Of a DNA stretch of 64,000 nt, positions 23,814 through 32,302 are shown in pieces. A program made the translations under genes and the position numbers. The DNA is taken from contig JAGBIM010000019.1 of assembly GCA_017934975.1 (NCBI GenBank), positions 1 through 64,000 on the forward strand, given 5' to 3'. Position 1 is the stretch's first letter, and each line of letters begins with the position of its first letter. The stretch is from Clostridia bacterium (GTDB lineage Bacteria; Bacillota; Clostridia; Oscillospirales; UBA644). The notes under the pieces were generated by a model that was not told where the DNA came from, made no database searches, and saw only the letters and a program-made list of their open reading frames with translations.

Positions 23814-24527
23814 TTACCGTTCCTTTCGGTTCAGCATGGATTCCAAAGATTCCATGGTTTTTTTGTCGGGCTCGGGGAGGTGTGCGAAGGGGAAGGGGAG
23901 ATTCAGCGCGTCGTATTTCGTCTGACAGATTTTGCGGAAGGGGAGAAGCTCCACCCTGTCCACGCAAGAATACTGTTCCCGAATCGCCTTCAATGCAAGG
24001 ATGTTTTCTTCGTTATCGTTTAAGGTCGGGATAATCACCTGCCGCAGAGTGGTGGGGATGGATTTTTCCGCAAGATAAGCCAAAAATTCCATGGGCTTAT
24101 CCAGAGAACACCCCACGTGACGGCGGTATAATTCGTCCTTCGTGTACTTGATATCCAACAGCACCCGATCGGTTTCTTCCAGGAGATTTTTCACCGCATC
24201 GTTGAAAAGGCTTCCCGACGTATCTAAGCAGGTGTGGATTTCGTTTTCGTGGCAGAGGCGGAAAATTTCCGTTGCGAATTCCGCCTGCAGCAGCGGTTCG
24301 CCTCCCGTCAGGGTGATGCCGCCCTCCTTGCCGAAATATTCCTTGTAGCGGATAGCTTTTTCGGCGATTTGCTCTGCCGTATATTCCGTGCCGCCCTTCG
24401 GGTCCCACGTGTCGGGGTTGTGGCAGCATCCGCACCGCAGAGGGCACCCCTGCAGAAAAACGGTGAAGCGGATTCCCGGTCCGTCCAGAGCGCCTAAGCT
24501 TTGGAAGGAATGTACGCGGCCGATCAT
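23814..24527 (-). CDS. pflA: Pyruvate formate-lyase activating enzyme
   Basis: This radical SAM enzyme places the glycyl radical on PflB. The 237-residue protein has the cluster motif [15 protein letters not shown], in which C-x3-C-x2-C is met by the first, second and fourth cysteines. [13 protein letters not shown] follows as the SAM-binding GGE motif. ATG 24527 overlaps the pflB stop (ATGA), which indicates coupling; an upstream in-frame start would lie inside pflB. The length is standard. Confidence 0.94.
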   Translation of the reverse strand: MIGRVHSFQSLGALDGPGIRFTVFLQGCPLRCGCCHNPDTWDPKGGTEYTAEQIAEKAIRYKEYFGKEGGITLTGGEPLLQAEFATEIFRLCHENEIHTCLDTSGSLFNDAVKNLLEETDRVLLDIKYTKDELYRRHVGCSLDKPMEFLAYLAEKSIPTTLRQVIIPTLNDNEENILALKAIREQYSCVDRVELLPFRKICQTKYDALNLPFPFAHLPEPDKKTMESLESMLNRKER

Positions 24528-26752
24528 ACGGACTGATGGAAGGTGCGGCTGATGACTTCCCGCTGCTGTTCCTTGGAAAGCTTGTGGAAGTTGACGGCAT
24601 AGCCCGAAACGCGGATGGTCAGATTGGGGTATGCCTCCGGGTCCTCGTAGGCCTTCATCAGCGTTTCGCGGTTCAAGACGTTTACGTTGATATGATGGGC
24701 TTTTTTCGCAAAATAGCCGTCCAGAATGGACACCAGATTTGCGATGCGCTCCTCCTTGGTGTGCCCCAAAGCCTCGGGGGTGATGGAGAAGGTGTTGGAA
24801 ATGCCGTCGCGGCAATCGTTATAATCCAGCTTCGCCACGGAGTTGAGGGATGCCAAAGCGCCGTTTTCTTCCCGATTGTGCATGGGGTTTGCGCCGGGGG
24901 CAAAGGGTGCGCCGGCGGCTCTTCCGTCGGGGGTGGCGGCGGTGTTTTTGCCGTACATTACGTTGGAGGTGATGGTCAGCACCGACAGGGTGTGCTCCGC
25001 GTTGCGGTAGGTGGGGGTCTTGCGCAACTCGGTGATGGTCCGATGGGTAAGGTCTTTTGCGATCAGATCCACCCGATCGTCATCGTTTCCGTATTTGGGG
25101 AAATCCCCTTCCGTGGTAAAGTCCACGATGAAGCCTTCCTCATTGCGGTTTGCTGTGACCTTTGCGTATTTGATGGCGCTCAAGGAGTCGGCCACCACCG
25201 AAAGCCCCGCAATGCCGAAGGCCATGAAGCGGCCCACGTCCGTATCGTGGAGGGCCATCTGGGTTTTTTCGTAGGCGTATTTATCGTGCATGTAGTGAAT
25301 GACGTTCATGGTGTTGACGTAAAGTCGGCTCAGCCATTCCAGATAGATCGAAAACCGTTCGTTGACCGTGTCGAAATCCAGAACCCCTTCCAGAACGGGC
25401 ATCTGAGGGCCGATGTGCATCTTGCTCGACACGTCGTACCCGCCGTTGAGGGCAATCAGCAAAAGCTTTGCCAGATTGCAACGGGCGCCGAAGAATTGCA
25501 TCTGCTTGCCCACCTTCATGGCGGAAACGCAGCAGGCAATGGCGTAATCGTCCCCGTAAAGGGGCCGCATTACGTCGTCGTTTTCGTATTGAATGGAGTC
25601 CGTGTCCGCCGAAACCTTGGCGCAGAAGGCCTTGAAGGGGGCGGGAAGCGCGTTGGACCAAAGGACCGTCAGATTGGGCTCGGGGGAGGATCCGAGGGTG
25701 TACAGGGTGTTGAGGATGCGGAAGCTGCTTTTGGTGACCAGGGTTCTGCCGTCCTCGCCCATGCCTCCCACCGCTTCGGTGATCCACATGGGGTCTCCGC
25801 CGAACAGTTCGTTGTATTCGGGGGTGCGCAGATGCCGTGCCATCCGAAGCTTGATGACGAAATCGTCCAGAATTTCCTGAGCGCCCTCTTCCGTCAGAGT
25901 GCCGTTGGCCAGATCCCGTTCGATATAAATATCAAAGAAGGTGCTTACCCGTCCCAGGGACATGGCGGCGCCGTTTTGTTCCTTGATGGCGCCCAGATAT
26001 CCGAAATAGGTCCACTGGACGGCTTCCAGGGTGTTTGCCGCGGGACGGCTGATATCGTAGCCGTACATCTGCGCCATTTCCTTCAGATAGCCCAGGAATG
26101 TGATCTGTTGATACAGTTCTTCGTCTTGGCGGATGGTTTCCGTGTCGAAGGCTCGGTTGCCCAACCGATTTTTATCTTTTTTCTTCTCTTCGATGAGCTT
26201 GTCTACCCCGTACAGGGCTACGCGGCGGTAGTCTCCGATAATGCGGCCCCGTCCGTAGGCATCGGGAAGCCCCGTGATGACGTGACATTTGCGGGCGGCG
26301 CGCATTTCGTCGGTATACGCGCGGAAAACCCCGTCGTTGTGGGTGGTGCGGAATTTGAATTCCTCTTCCACCTTCTGGCTCAGCTTATAGCCGTACGCCT
26401 CGCAGGCCTGCCGTACCATGCGGATGCCTCCGAAGGGGTTGACGCTCCGCTTCAAGGGACGGTTGGTCTGCAGTCCCACAATCAGTTCGTTGGCCTTGTC
26501 GATGTAGCCCGGGGAGAAGCTGGTCAGGGACGAAACGGTGGCCGTGTCAATATCCAGAACGCCGCCGTATTGGCGCTCCAGAGCAAAAAGGGACTGCACC
26601 TTTTTCATCAGATCGTTGGTTCGGGGGGTGGCGGAAGCCAAAAAGCCGTCGTCCCCCGTATAAGGCTTGTAGTTGGTTTGGATAAAGTTGCGGACGTTGA
26701 TCTCGTCCTGCCAGACTCCTTTGGAAAATCCGTTCCAGTTTTCGTGGTTCAT
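24524..26752 (-). CDS. pflB: Pyruvate formate-lyase
   Basis: PflB splits pyruvate plus CoA into acetyl-CoA and formate under anaerobic conditions. The 742-residue protein has the catalytic cysteine pair in [20 protein letters not shown] and the glycyl-radical site RVSGYAVNF near the C-terminus. ATG 26752 is the start: GGAGGCAACGCAA stands before it, and the residues upstream would be the riboswitch leader read through. The leader carries a ZTP riboswitch, which suggests the formate is wanted for one-carbon supply in purine synthesis. Confidence 0.96.
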   Translation of the reverse strand: MNHENWNGFSKGVWQDEINVRNFIQTNYKPYTGDDGFLASATPRTNDLMKKVQSLFALERQYGGVLDIDTATVSSLTSFSPGYIDKANELIVGLQTNRPLKRSVNPFGGIRMVRQACEAYGYKLSQKVEEEFKFRTTHNDGVFRAYTDEMRAARKCHVITGLPDAYGRGRIIGDYRRVALYGVDKLIEEKKKDKNRLGNRAFDTETIRQDEELYQQITFLGYLKEMAQMYGYDISRPAANTLEAVQWTYFGYLGAIKEQNGAAMSLGRVSTFFDIYIERDLANGTLTEEGAQEILDDFVIKLRMARHLRTPEYNELFGGDPMWITEAVGGMGEDGRTLVTKSSFRILNTLYTLGSSPEPNLTVLWSNALPAPFKAFCAKVSADTDSIQYENDDVMRPLYGDDYAIACCVSAMKVGKQMQFFGARCNLAKLLLIALNGGYDVSSKMHIGPQMPVLEGVLDFDTVNERFSIYLEWLSRLYVNTMNVIHYMHDKYAYEKTQMALHDTDVGRFMAFGIAGLSVVADSLSAIKYAKVTANRNEEGFIVDFTTEGDFPKYGNDDDRVDLIAKDLTHRTITELRKTPTYRNAEHTLSVLTITSNVMYGKNTAATPDGRAAGAPFAPGANPMHNREENGALASLNSVAKLDYNDCRDGISNTFSITPEALGHTKEERIANLVSILDGYFAKKAHHINVNVLNRETLMKAYEDPEAYPNLTIRVSGYAVNFHKLSKEQQREVISRTFHQSV

Positions 26753-26789
26753 TTGCGTTGCCTCCTGTTCCGATCTGCCCAACAAAAAA

Positions 26790-26900
26790 GGGCAAATCAG
26801 CTTTTCCTGATTTGCCCAGACGGTCGGCTTTGATACTCTTACATTCCCTTGCGGTACTCCGCAAAACCCGTCAGTCATGTAAAAGCTGTTTCTTCTTTAT
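26790..26900 (-). promoter_or_regulatory. ZTP (pfl-motif) riboswitch with terminator platform
   Basis: On the minus strand the aptamer runs from about 26880 to 26813. It opens with TGACTGACGG, has a GCGG/CCGC hairpin in the middle followed by GGGAATGT, and closes with CCGTCTGGGCA, the signature of the ZTP riboswitch family. CTGGGCA is followed by a stem, GGGCAAATCAG with CTGATTTGCCC (26790-26800 and 26807-26817), and TTTTTT, an intrinsic terminator whose 5' arm reuses the aptamer's GGGCA. Binding of ZTP/ZMP should block the terminator and turn pflB on. Confidence 0.86.
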
Positions 26901-26906
26901 AGTTCT

Positions 26907-26935
26907 ATTATACACGAATCCTTCCCTTTTGTCAA
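26907..26935 (-). promoter_or_regulatory. Promoter of the pflB operon
   Basis: On the minus strand TTGACA (26930-26935), a 17-nt spacer and TATAAT (26907-26912) place the transcription start near 26900, just 5' of the riboswitch. Confidence 0.85.
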
Positions 26936-26982
26936 GGGGCGATCTCAAAAAATTGCTACGATTTTTTGAATTTTCCCGCTTC

Positions 26983-27894
26983 TTATTTCTGCCCGAAGCG
27001 GTTGATTGCGTCGTTGACGGGGAAGGGGGAGATCCAGGCCTTGTTTCCATCCTTGTCGGTCAGCTCGATCCGCACGAAACAGTCGCCTTTCGCAATTTCG
27101 TAGGTGTATTCCGTGGCGCCCTCGGGGGAGAATTCCGCCCGCTTGGAGACCCAGGGAGAATTGGAGAAAAAGACGGCGGACACGCATGCGGAGCAGGTCA
27201 CCGTTACGCGGCCGTCTTCCACCGCAACCTGCTTGACGAGAGGGCCTTGGGAAGCGTAAAATTTCCCGTTTCTCAAGGCTTTCACGATGCCTTCCACGGA
27301 GAAATCCTCGGTCTGGATCATGGTGAAGGACTTGCATTCGTCCCCATCGTACCAATGGCAATCGTCGGTGGCGATTTGGGGGATCAGGTATCCTTTGCGC
27401 GCCACCAGATCCAGCAGATCGGAGGAGTCCGCCCGGTCGGGATTGTGGGGGAGCCCCGAGGTGGTGTTGAAGACCTCCACTGCAAAAATATTCCGCAACG
27501 CCGCAATGTCTTCGGGCTGATTCAGACTCCATTGAGGATGGGCTAAAAAGGCGCTTCCGCCCAATTCTTCGATGCGGTCGATCAGTTTTTGGGGATGCAC
27601 CGTTTTGTTCGGATTCGGGAAGGTGGTCCCTTCGGGCAGATTCAGACCGATGATGTGGAAGCACTCTTTGTTGTCTCCGTAATAGGTGTCCAATTCCGCG
27701 GCGGAAAGGAGGATGAACTCTTTTTCCACCTTGGCAGGAGAGACCTTCCAATGGTCGGAGAAGGCCAGAATCTGATATCCCTTTTCCCGAAAGAGCTTTT
27801 CGGTTTCCTCGGGGCTTTTCCGTCCGTCGGACACGGTGGTGTGGGCGTGAAGATTCGCTTTATACCAGGAAGTGTTGTCGCAGAAGAATTTCAT
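26983..27894 (-). CDS. PHP-domain phosphoesterase-like protein
   Basis: The 303-residue protein starts with WYKANLHAHTTVSDGRKSPEE, carrying the PHP HxH metal motif, then ILAFSDHW, FLAHPQWS and IATDDCHW, which provide the other histidine and aspartate ligands. It is a stand-alone PHP protein, not part of a polymerase. A small C-terminal beta domain follows (about 225-300). The gene at 42933 encodes a close paralogue. The substrate is unknown; phosphoesterase or nuclease activity would be typical. Confidence 0.8.
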   Translation of the reverse strand: MKFFCDNTSWYKANLHAHTTVSDGRKSPEETEKLFREKGYQILAFSDHWKVSPAKVEKEFILLSAAELDTYYGDNKECFHIIGLNLPEGTTFPNPNKTVHPQKLIDRIEELGGSAFLAHPQWSLNQPEDIAALRNIFAVEVFNTTSGLPHNPDRADSSDLLDLVARKGYLIPQIATDDCHWYDGDECKSFTMIQTEDFSVEGIVKALRNGKFYASQGPLVKQVAVEDGRVTVTCSACVSAVFFSNSPWVSKRAEFSPEGATEYTYEIAKGDCFVRIELTDKDGNKAWISPFPVNDAINRFGQK

Positions 27895-27986
27895 AAAAGA
27901 TCGGTCCTTTGCTTTTTTTTACAGTATACCGCAGGGTTGTGTCTTTTTTGCGGAAACGGAGGCACGCTTTTGTGACGAAATAAATT

Positions 27987-28009
27987 GCACCTCCGAAGAG
28001 GTGCTTTTT
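27987..28009. terminator. Terminator hairpin after the small lipoprotein gene
   Basis: GCACCTC pairs with GAGGTGC around a CGAA tetraloop. The + strand has five T after it; the minus strand, which carries the gene ending at 28023, has the weaker tail AATTTATTT. Confidence 0.6.
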
Positions 28010-28022
28010 ATATAAGGACAAT

Positions 28023-28502
28023 TCATTTGCGTATGTATTTCTCAATAAAATCTTCCCAGGGCGTCTCTCCGCAATAATCGGAAGGGTCGTATTTGTGCTT
28101 TCCTTCTCCGTTTTTCCCTACGGAGTAGAAATACAAACCTTTTTCTGCGATGATATCGTAACCGCCGTCGGAATAAACGACGGCAACGATGTATCCTTCG
28201 TAATCGGAACCGCCATCCATCGGAATGGGAAGAAATACGGTTTCCTCTTCAAATTTCAATGCAACAAGTTCATCCAAAAAAGCAGAATTCGCTTCGGATT
28301 CCAAAACGAAAACAGGGGTGTTTTCCTGGCGAAAAAGATTGACGTCCCCTTCCGAATACGCGTGGTCGGGTTTGTAAATTTCAATCGCTTGTACTTGATC
28401 CGTTTTCTGTGAAAGTTTCGGGGTTTTTTGCGTTGTCACGGTGCAAGCGGACAAGCTGAAAACCAATGTGAGAAGAATCAGTACGGAGAATGTTTTTTTC
28501 AT
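28023..28502 (-). CDS. Small lipoprotein of unknown function
   Basis: The 159-residue protein has a lipoprotein signal peptide (KKTFSVLILLTLVFSLSAC) with the lipobox cysteine at residue 20, so it should be anchored to the outer face of the membrane. The mature part has no motif I recognise. It contains AVVYSDGGYDIIAEKGLYFYS, a stretch of likely beta strands. The start lies 23 bp after the nadA stop, so it is probably cotranscribed with nadA, though a functional link is not evident. The start is chosen for the signal peptide. Confidence 0.75.
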   Translation of the reverse strand: MKKTFSVLILLTLVFSLSACTVTTQKTPKLSQKTDQVQAIEIYKPDHAYSEGDVNLFRQENTPVFVLESEANSAFLDELVALKFEEETVFLPIPMDGGSDYEGYIVAVVYSDGGYDIIAEKGLYFYSVGKNGEGKHKYDPSDYCGETPWEDFIEKYIRK

Positions 28503-28525
28503 CTCGACGTTCCCTTTCCGTATTT

Positions 28526-29446
28526 TTATTTCCCATATTCCAGCATGGCGTCGATGGCCCGCTGTGCGTTCTTTCGCAGGGTCTCGGGTAGGAGAATCTC
28601 TTCCCCGCCCCGCCCCAAAAGACAGTTGTAAACCTCCGTTAAGGTGGTCAGCTTCATATCGTTGCAGATGCAGGTCTTGGAGAGGGGGTAGAATTTCTTT
28701 TCGGGATAATCGAACTGCAGGTGCTGCACGATGCTGTTCTCCGTTCCGATGATGAATTCCTCCGCAGGGCTGTTTTTCACGTATTTCAGAATGCCCGTGG
28801 TGCTTCCCGCGTAATCTGCGGCGGCGGTCACCTCGGGGCGGCACTCGGGATGGACCAGCAGAAGGGCCTTGGGGTGAAGTGCCTTTGCCTCCTGCACCTC
28901 TTCTGCGGTGATTTTCGTATGAATGGGGCATCCGCCCTCGATGAAGCGAAAGCTCTTTTCGGGGACTTGATTTTTCACCCATTGACCCAGGTTGGGGTCG
29001 GGGATAAAGAGAACCTTTTCGGAGGGGAGATTTTTCACGATCTGCAGGGCCGAGGCCGAGGTGACGCACACATCACATTCTCCCTTCAACTCCGCCGTGG
29101 TGTTGATATAGGCCACCACCGTATGGTCGGGGTTCTGTTTTTTCAGTTCCCGCAATTCCTCTACGGACAACAGCTCCGCCATGGGGCATCCCGCCTGGGG
29201 ATGGGACAGAAGAACGGTCTTTTCGGGGGAGAGGATTTTCGCCGTCTCCGCCATAAAGCGAACTCCGCACATCAGAAGGGTCTTTTGGGGTGCCTTTTGG
29301 GCAAGCTCGCTGAGTCCGTAGGAATCTCCCACGTAATCCGCCACTTCCAGAATATCGTGGCTCTGATAGGCGTGGGCAAGGATGCACACGTCTTTCTCTT
29401 TTTTCAATTTGAGGATTTTATCCTGTAATTCACGCGTGGTGAACAT
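28526..29446 (-). CDS. nadA: Quinolinate synthase
   Basis: NadA condenses iminoaspartate with dihydroxyacetone phosphate to give quinolinate and needs a [4Fe-4S] cluster. The 306-residue protein has the three expected cysteine regions: LLMCGVRFMAET, VHPECRPEV and TCICNDM, plus the AHAYQSHDILEVADYVGDS start and GSTTGILKY. The start at 29446 fits the usual N-terminus and lies after a divergent promoter; reading farther upstream would run through the promoter. NadA is transcribed away from nadB-nadC-niaR, with which it completes de novo NAD synthesis. Confidence 0.95.
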   Translation of the reverse strand: MFTTRELQDKILKLKKEKDVCILAHAYQSHDILEVADYVGDSYGLSELAQKAPQKTLLMCGVRFMAETAKILSPEKTVLLSHPQAGCPMAELLSVEELRELKKQNPDHTVVAYINTTAELKGECDVCVTSASALQIVKNLPSEKVLFIPDPNLGQWVKNQVPEKSFRFIEGGCPIHTKITAEEVQEAKALHPKALLLVHPECRPEVTAAADYAGSTTGILKYVKNSPAEEFIIGTENSIVQHLQFDYPEKKFYPLSKTCICNDMKLTTLTEVYNCLLGRGGEEILLPETLRKNAQRAIDAMLEYGK

Positions 29447-29468
29447 AAAAATCGCCTCCGTTCGCCTT

Positions 29469-29536
29469 ATTATACACCATATTTGCAAATTTGTCAAGTT
29501 TTCTGTCTTGACATGTGTAAAGTTATATGGTAAAAT
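29469..29536. promoter_or_regulatory. Divergent nadA / nadB promoters with NiaR site
   Basis: For nadB (+) TTGACA (29508-29513), 17 nt and TAAAAT (29531-29536). For nadA (-) TTGACA (29492-29497), 17 nt and TATAAT (29469-29474). The segment TGTCTTGACATGTGT (29504-29518), covering the nadB -35, resembles the NiaR operator (built on TGTCTTGACA, from memory). One repressor bound here could block both promoters, in keeping with niaR as the last gene of the nadBC unit. Confidence 0.75.
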
Positions 29537-29562
29537 AGAGGGGAAATCAACAGGAGGCATCT

Positions 29563-30846
29563 ATGGAAACCGATATTTTAATCGTCGGCTGCGGATGCTC
29601 GGGGCTTTATTGTGCTCTGAATCTGCCGCACGACAAGAAAATTACCGTTATCACCAAATCCACCGCCGATTACAACGATTCCTTTTTGGCGCAGGGCGGC
29701 ATTTGCGTGTTGCGGGATGAAGAGGATTACGATTCCTTTTTTGAAGACACCCTGCGGGCAGGACATTACGAAAACCGCGAGGAGAGCGTGCGGATCATGA
29801 TCTCCTCCTCTCAGGACGTGATTCGGGATCTGTTGTCTTACGGCACGGAATTCAACCGTATGCCCGACGGATCCTTGGATTTCACCCGGGAAGGGGCCCA
29901 TTCCCGTCATCGGATCTTGTATCATCAGGATATTACGGGGAAAGAAATCACCTCAAAACTGTTGCAGCAAGCGCAGCAGCGGGAGAATATCACCCTATTG
30001 GAGCATACGGAGCTGGTGGATCTGATCGTGGAGGAGGGAAAATGCCTGGGCGGCGTGATTGTCCGTCCCGACGGTGCCCTTGAATCGGTCTTTGCGGGGT
30101 ATACGGTCCTTGCCACGGGCGGCGTGGGCGGCTTGTTCCGCCATTCCACCAACTACCGCCATCTGACGGGGGTTGCCCTTGCTCTGGCGTTGCGGCACGA
30201 TATCGAACTGGAAAATATTGATTATATCCAGATCCACCCCACCACCTTCTATTCCGAGGACGAAGGGGTTCGTTCCTTCCTGATCTCCGAATCGGTTCGG
30301 GGGGAAGGAGCAAAGCTGTATAACAAAAATATGGAACGCTTCGTGGACGAGTTGTTGCCCCGTGATCTTCTGACCGAGGCCATTCTGGAGCAGATGAAAA
30401 AGGACGGCACCGACTTCGTGTGGGAGGATCTTCGCCCCATTCCCGAGCAGGAATTGCGGGAGCATTTCCCCAACATCGTGGCCTACTGTGCCGAGCACGG
30501 CTACGATCCTACGAAAGAATGCATCCCCGTGGTCCCCGCCCAGCATTATTTCATGGGTGGCGTGAAGGTGAACAAGGACAGCAAAACCTCCATGGAAGGG
30601 CTTTACGCCGTGGGGGAGACGGCCTGCAACGGGGTGCACGGAAAAAATCGGCTGGCCAGCAATTCCCTTTTGGAAAGCTTGGTCTTTGCCAAGCGGGCGG
30701 CGGAGGAAATGACGGGAAATCCGCGGGAAATTCCCCCCGCACGGGACGTGGATCTCACGCCCTACGCAGACCTTCCCGCGTGGAAGGCAGAAAACAAAAA
30801 AATGGTATTGGAAGAAATCGACAGGAGGAAGAAAGAACGTGTTTGA
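29563..30846 (+). CDS. nadB: L-aspartate oxidase
   Basis: NadB oxidises L-aspartate to iminoaspartate using FAD. The 427-residue protein starts with the dinucleotide motif ILIVGCGCSGLYCALNL. The FLAQGG flavin loop and the substrate-site HSRHRILYHQD and IQIHPTTFY segments follow. NRLASNSLLESLVFAKRAA near the end is the classic FAD-binding close. It is shorter than the 530-residue enterobacterial form because the C-terminal helical domain is reduced, which is common in Clostridia. GGAGG precedes the ATG. nadC starts before its stop. Confidence 0.94.
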   Translation: METDILIVGCGCSGLYCALNLPHDKKITVITKSTADYNDSFLAQGGICVLRDEEDYDSFFEDTLRAGHYENREESVRIMISSSQDVIRDLLSYGTEFNRMPDGSLDFTREGAHSRHRILYHQDITGKEITSKLLQQAQQRENITLLEHTELVDLIVEEGKCLGGVIVRPDGALESVFAGYTVLATGGVGGLFRHSTNYRHLTGVALALALRHDIELENIDYIQIHPTTFYSEDEGVRSFLISESVRGEGAKLYNKNMERFVDELLPRDLLTEAILEQMKKDGTDFVWEDLRPIPEQELREHFPNIVAYCAEHGYDPTKECIPVVPAQHYFMGGVKVNKDSKTSMEGLYAVGETACNGVHGKNRLASNSLLESLVFAKRAAEEMTGNPREIPPARDVDLTPYADLPAWKAENKKMVLEEIDRRKKERV

Positions 30847-31693
30847 TCAGGCTACGATGAAATTGAAAGTGGATCCTTTGATCCGTATGGCTTTGGAGGA
30901 GGACATCACCTCCGAGGACGTTTCCACCAACAGCGTCATGCCCACCGCTACCATGGGTGAGGTGGATCTGATCTGCAAGCAGGACGGAATTCTGTGCGGC
31001 GCACAGGTCTTCGCTCGGGTGTTTACCCTGCTGGATGAATCGGTCAAGACCGAATTTTACGCCCAGGACGGGGACGCCATTTCCAAGGGGCAGTTGATCG
31101 CCAAGGTGCGCGGGGATATCCGCGTTCTTCTTTCGGGAGAACGGACGGCGCTGAATTATCTGCAGCGTATGAGCGGCGTTGCCACCTATACCAAGTCCGT
31201 GGCTGCTCTGCTGGAGGGGACGAAAACCAAGCTTCTCGACACCCGAAAAACCACTCCAAACAACCGCATTTTTGAGAAATATTCCGTCCGTATCGGCGGC
31301 GGAAACAACCACCGTTATAACCTTTCCGACGGGGTCCTTCTGAAGGATAATCATATCGGAGCCGCAGGCGGGGTGAAAGAGGCGGTTTGGATGGCCAAGG
31401 CCTACGCCCCCTTCGTTCGCAAGATCGAAGTGGAAGTGGAAACGATGGACATGGTCAAGGAGGCGGTGGAAGCAGGGGCTCATATTATCATGCTGGACAA
31501 TATGAACCACGATCAGCTGAAGGAGGCCATCGCCTACATCGACGGCCGCGCCGAGGTGGAGGTTTCGGGCAACGTGACCAAGGAGAATATCGCCAAACTG
31601 ACCGACCTTGGGGTGGATTATATTTCCAGCGGCGCTCTGACCCATTCCGCGCCGATTCTGGATCTTTCGCTGAAAAACCTGCACGCCGTATAA
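30839..31693 (+). CDS. nadC: Quinolinate phosphoribosyltransferase
   Basis: NadC joins quinolinate with PRPP, yielding nicotinate mononucleotide and CO2. The 284-residue protein shows EEDITSEDVST, SGERTALNYLQRMSGVAT, LLDTRKTTPNNRIFEKYSVRIGG (in part), VLLKDNHI and EVEVETMDM, all standard. The GTG start at 30839 lies 8 bp inside nadB with AGGAGGAAAG upstream. niaR follows after 10 bp. Confidence 0.95.
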   Translation: MFDQATMKLKVDPLIRMALEEDITSEDVSTNSVMPTATMGEVDLICKQDGILCGAQVFARVFTLLDESVKTEFYAQDGDAISKGQLIAKVRGDIRVLLSGERTALNYLQRMSGVATYTKSVAALLEGTKTKLLDTRKTTPNNRIFEKYSVRIGGGNNHRYNLSDGVLLKDNHIGAAGGVKEAVWMAKAYAPFVRKIEVEVETMDMVKEAVEAGAHIIMLDNMNHDQLKEAIAYIDGRAEVEVSGNVTKENIAKLTDLGVDYISSGALTHSAPILDLSLKNLHAV

Positions 31694-31703
31694 GGAGGGT
31701 TTT

Positions 31704-32246
31704 ATGAACGCAGAAGAACGAAGAAAGGAAATTCTGGATTGTCTCACCCGTGCTCAGGGGGCGATTTCCGCCTCCAGCCTTGCACAGCAATTCGGTGTCA
31801 GCCGTCAGGTCATCGTGCAGGATATTGCGTTGCTTCGGGCGAAGGGGATCGGTGTGGATTCTCTGGCCCGCGGATATATGCTGCAGCGTGCCGCCCCCGT
31901 GCAACGGATTTTTAAGGTGCAGCACGCCGACGAGGACGTGGAAACCGAACTGAACCTCATCGTGGATGCGGGAGGGGCCGTGGCCGACGTGTTCGTGTCC
32001 CATAAATATTACGGCACCGTGCGGGCGGAGATGAACATCCGTTCCCGTTTGCAGGTCCGCCGCTTTTTGGAGGACATCACCTCGGGCAAATCCAGCCTCT
32101 TGAAAAACGTCACGGCGGGATATCATTATCACACCGTCACCGCTGACAACGAGGAGACTCTGGACCACATCGAAGGGGAATTGCGTGCCCACGGCTTTTT
32201 GGCCCCCTTGCAGGATTACGAACCTCAGGGCGTGTCGAAGGAATAA
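31704..32246 (+). CDS. niaR: NiaR, niacin-responsive repressor
   Basis: NiaR (YrxA) represses NAD synthesis genes when niacin is available. The 180-residue protein has an N-terminal HTH_11 winged helix (AISASSLAQQFGVSRQVIVQDIALLRAKG) and a C-terminal 3H domain, named for three conserved histidines, seen here in VSHKYYG, AGYHYHTV and LDHIEGEL. An AGGAGGG site precedes the ATG. Its position as the last gene of nadB-nadC-niaR suggests feedback on its own operon and on nadA. Confidence 0.93.
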   Translation: MNAEERRKEILDCLTRAQGAISASSLAQQFGVSRQVIVQDIALLRAKGIGVDSLARGYMLQRAAPVQRIFKVQHADEDVETELNLIVDAGGAVADVFVSHKYYGTVRAEMNIRSRLQVRRFLEDITSGKSSLLKNVTAGYHYHTVTADNEETLDHIEGELRAHGFLAPLQDYEPQGVSKE

Positions 32247-32263
32247 CGAAATAAAAGAAAAAG

Positions 32264-32302
32264 CGTCCCGCAACAACCGTTGCGGGACGTGTGTGTTTTT
32301 TA
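32264..32302 (+). terminator. Terminator of nadB-nadC-niaR
   Basis: CGTCCCGCAAC (32264-32274) pairs with GTTGCGGGACG (32279-32289) and is followed by GTGTGTTTTTT. The T-run also overlaps the 3' end of the convergent lipoprotein gene. Confidence 0.85.

Noticed and set aside
24536-26833. 765-codon ORF opposite pflB
   Set aside because: It runs across the riboswitch region and has only low-complexity Gly/Val/His-rich translation, while pflB is unmistakable.
26753-26878. Extended N-terminus of PflB from 26878
   Set aside because: These 42 codons are the ZTP riboswitch and its terminator read through; the true start at 26752 has a GGAGG site and fits the family.
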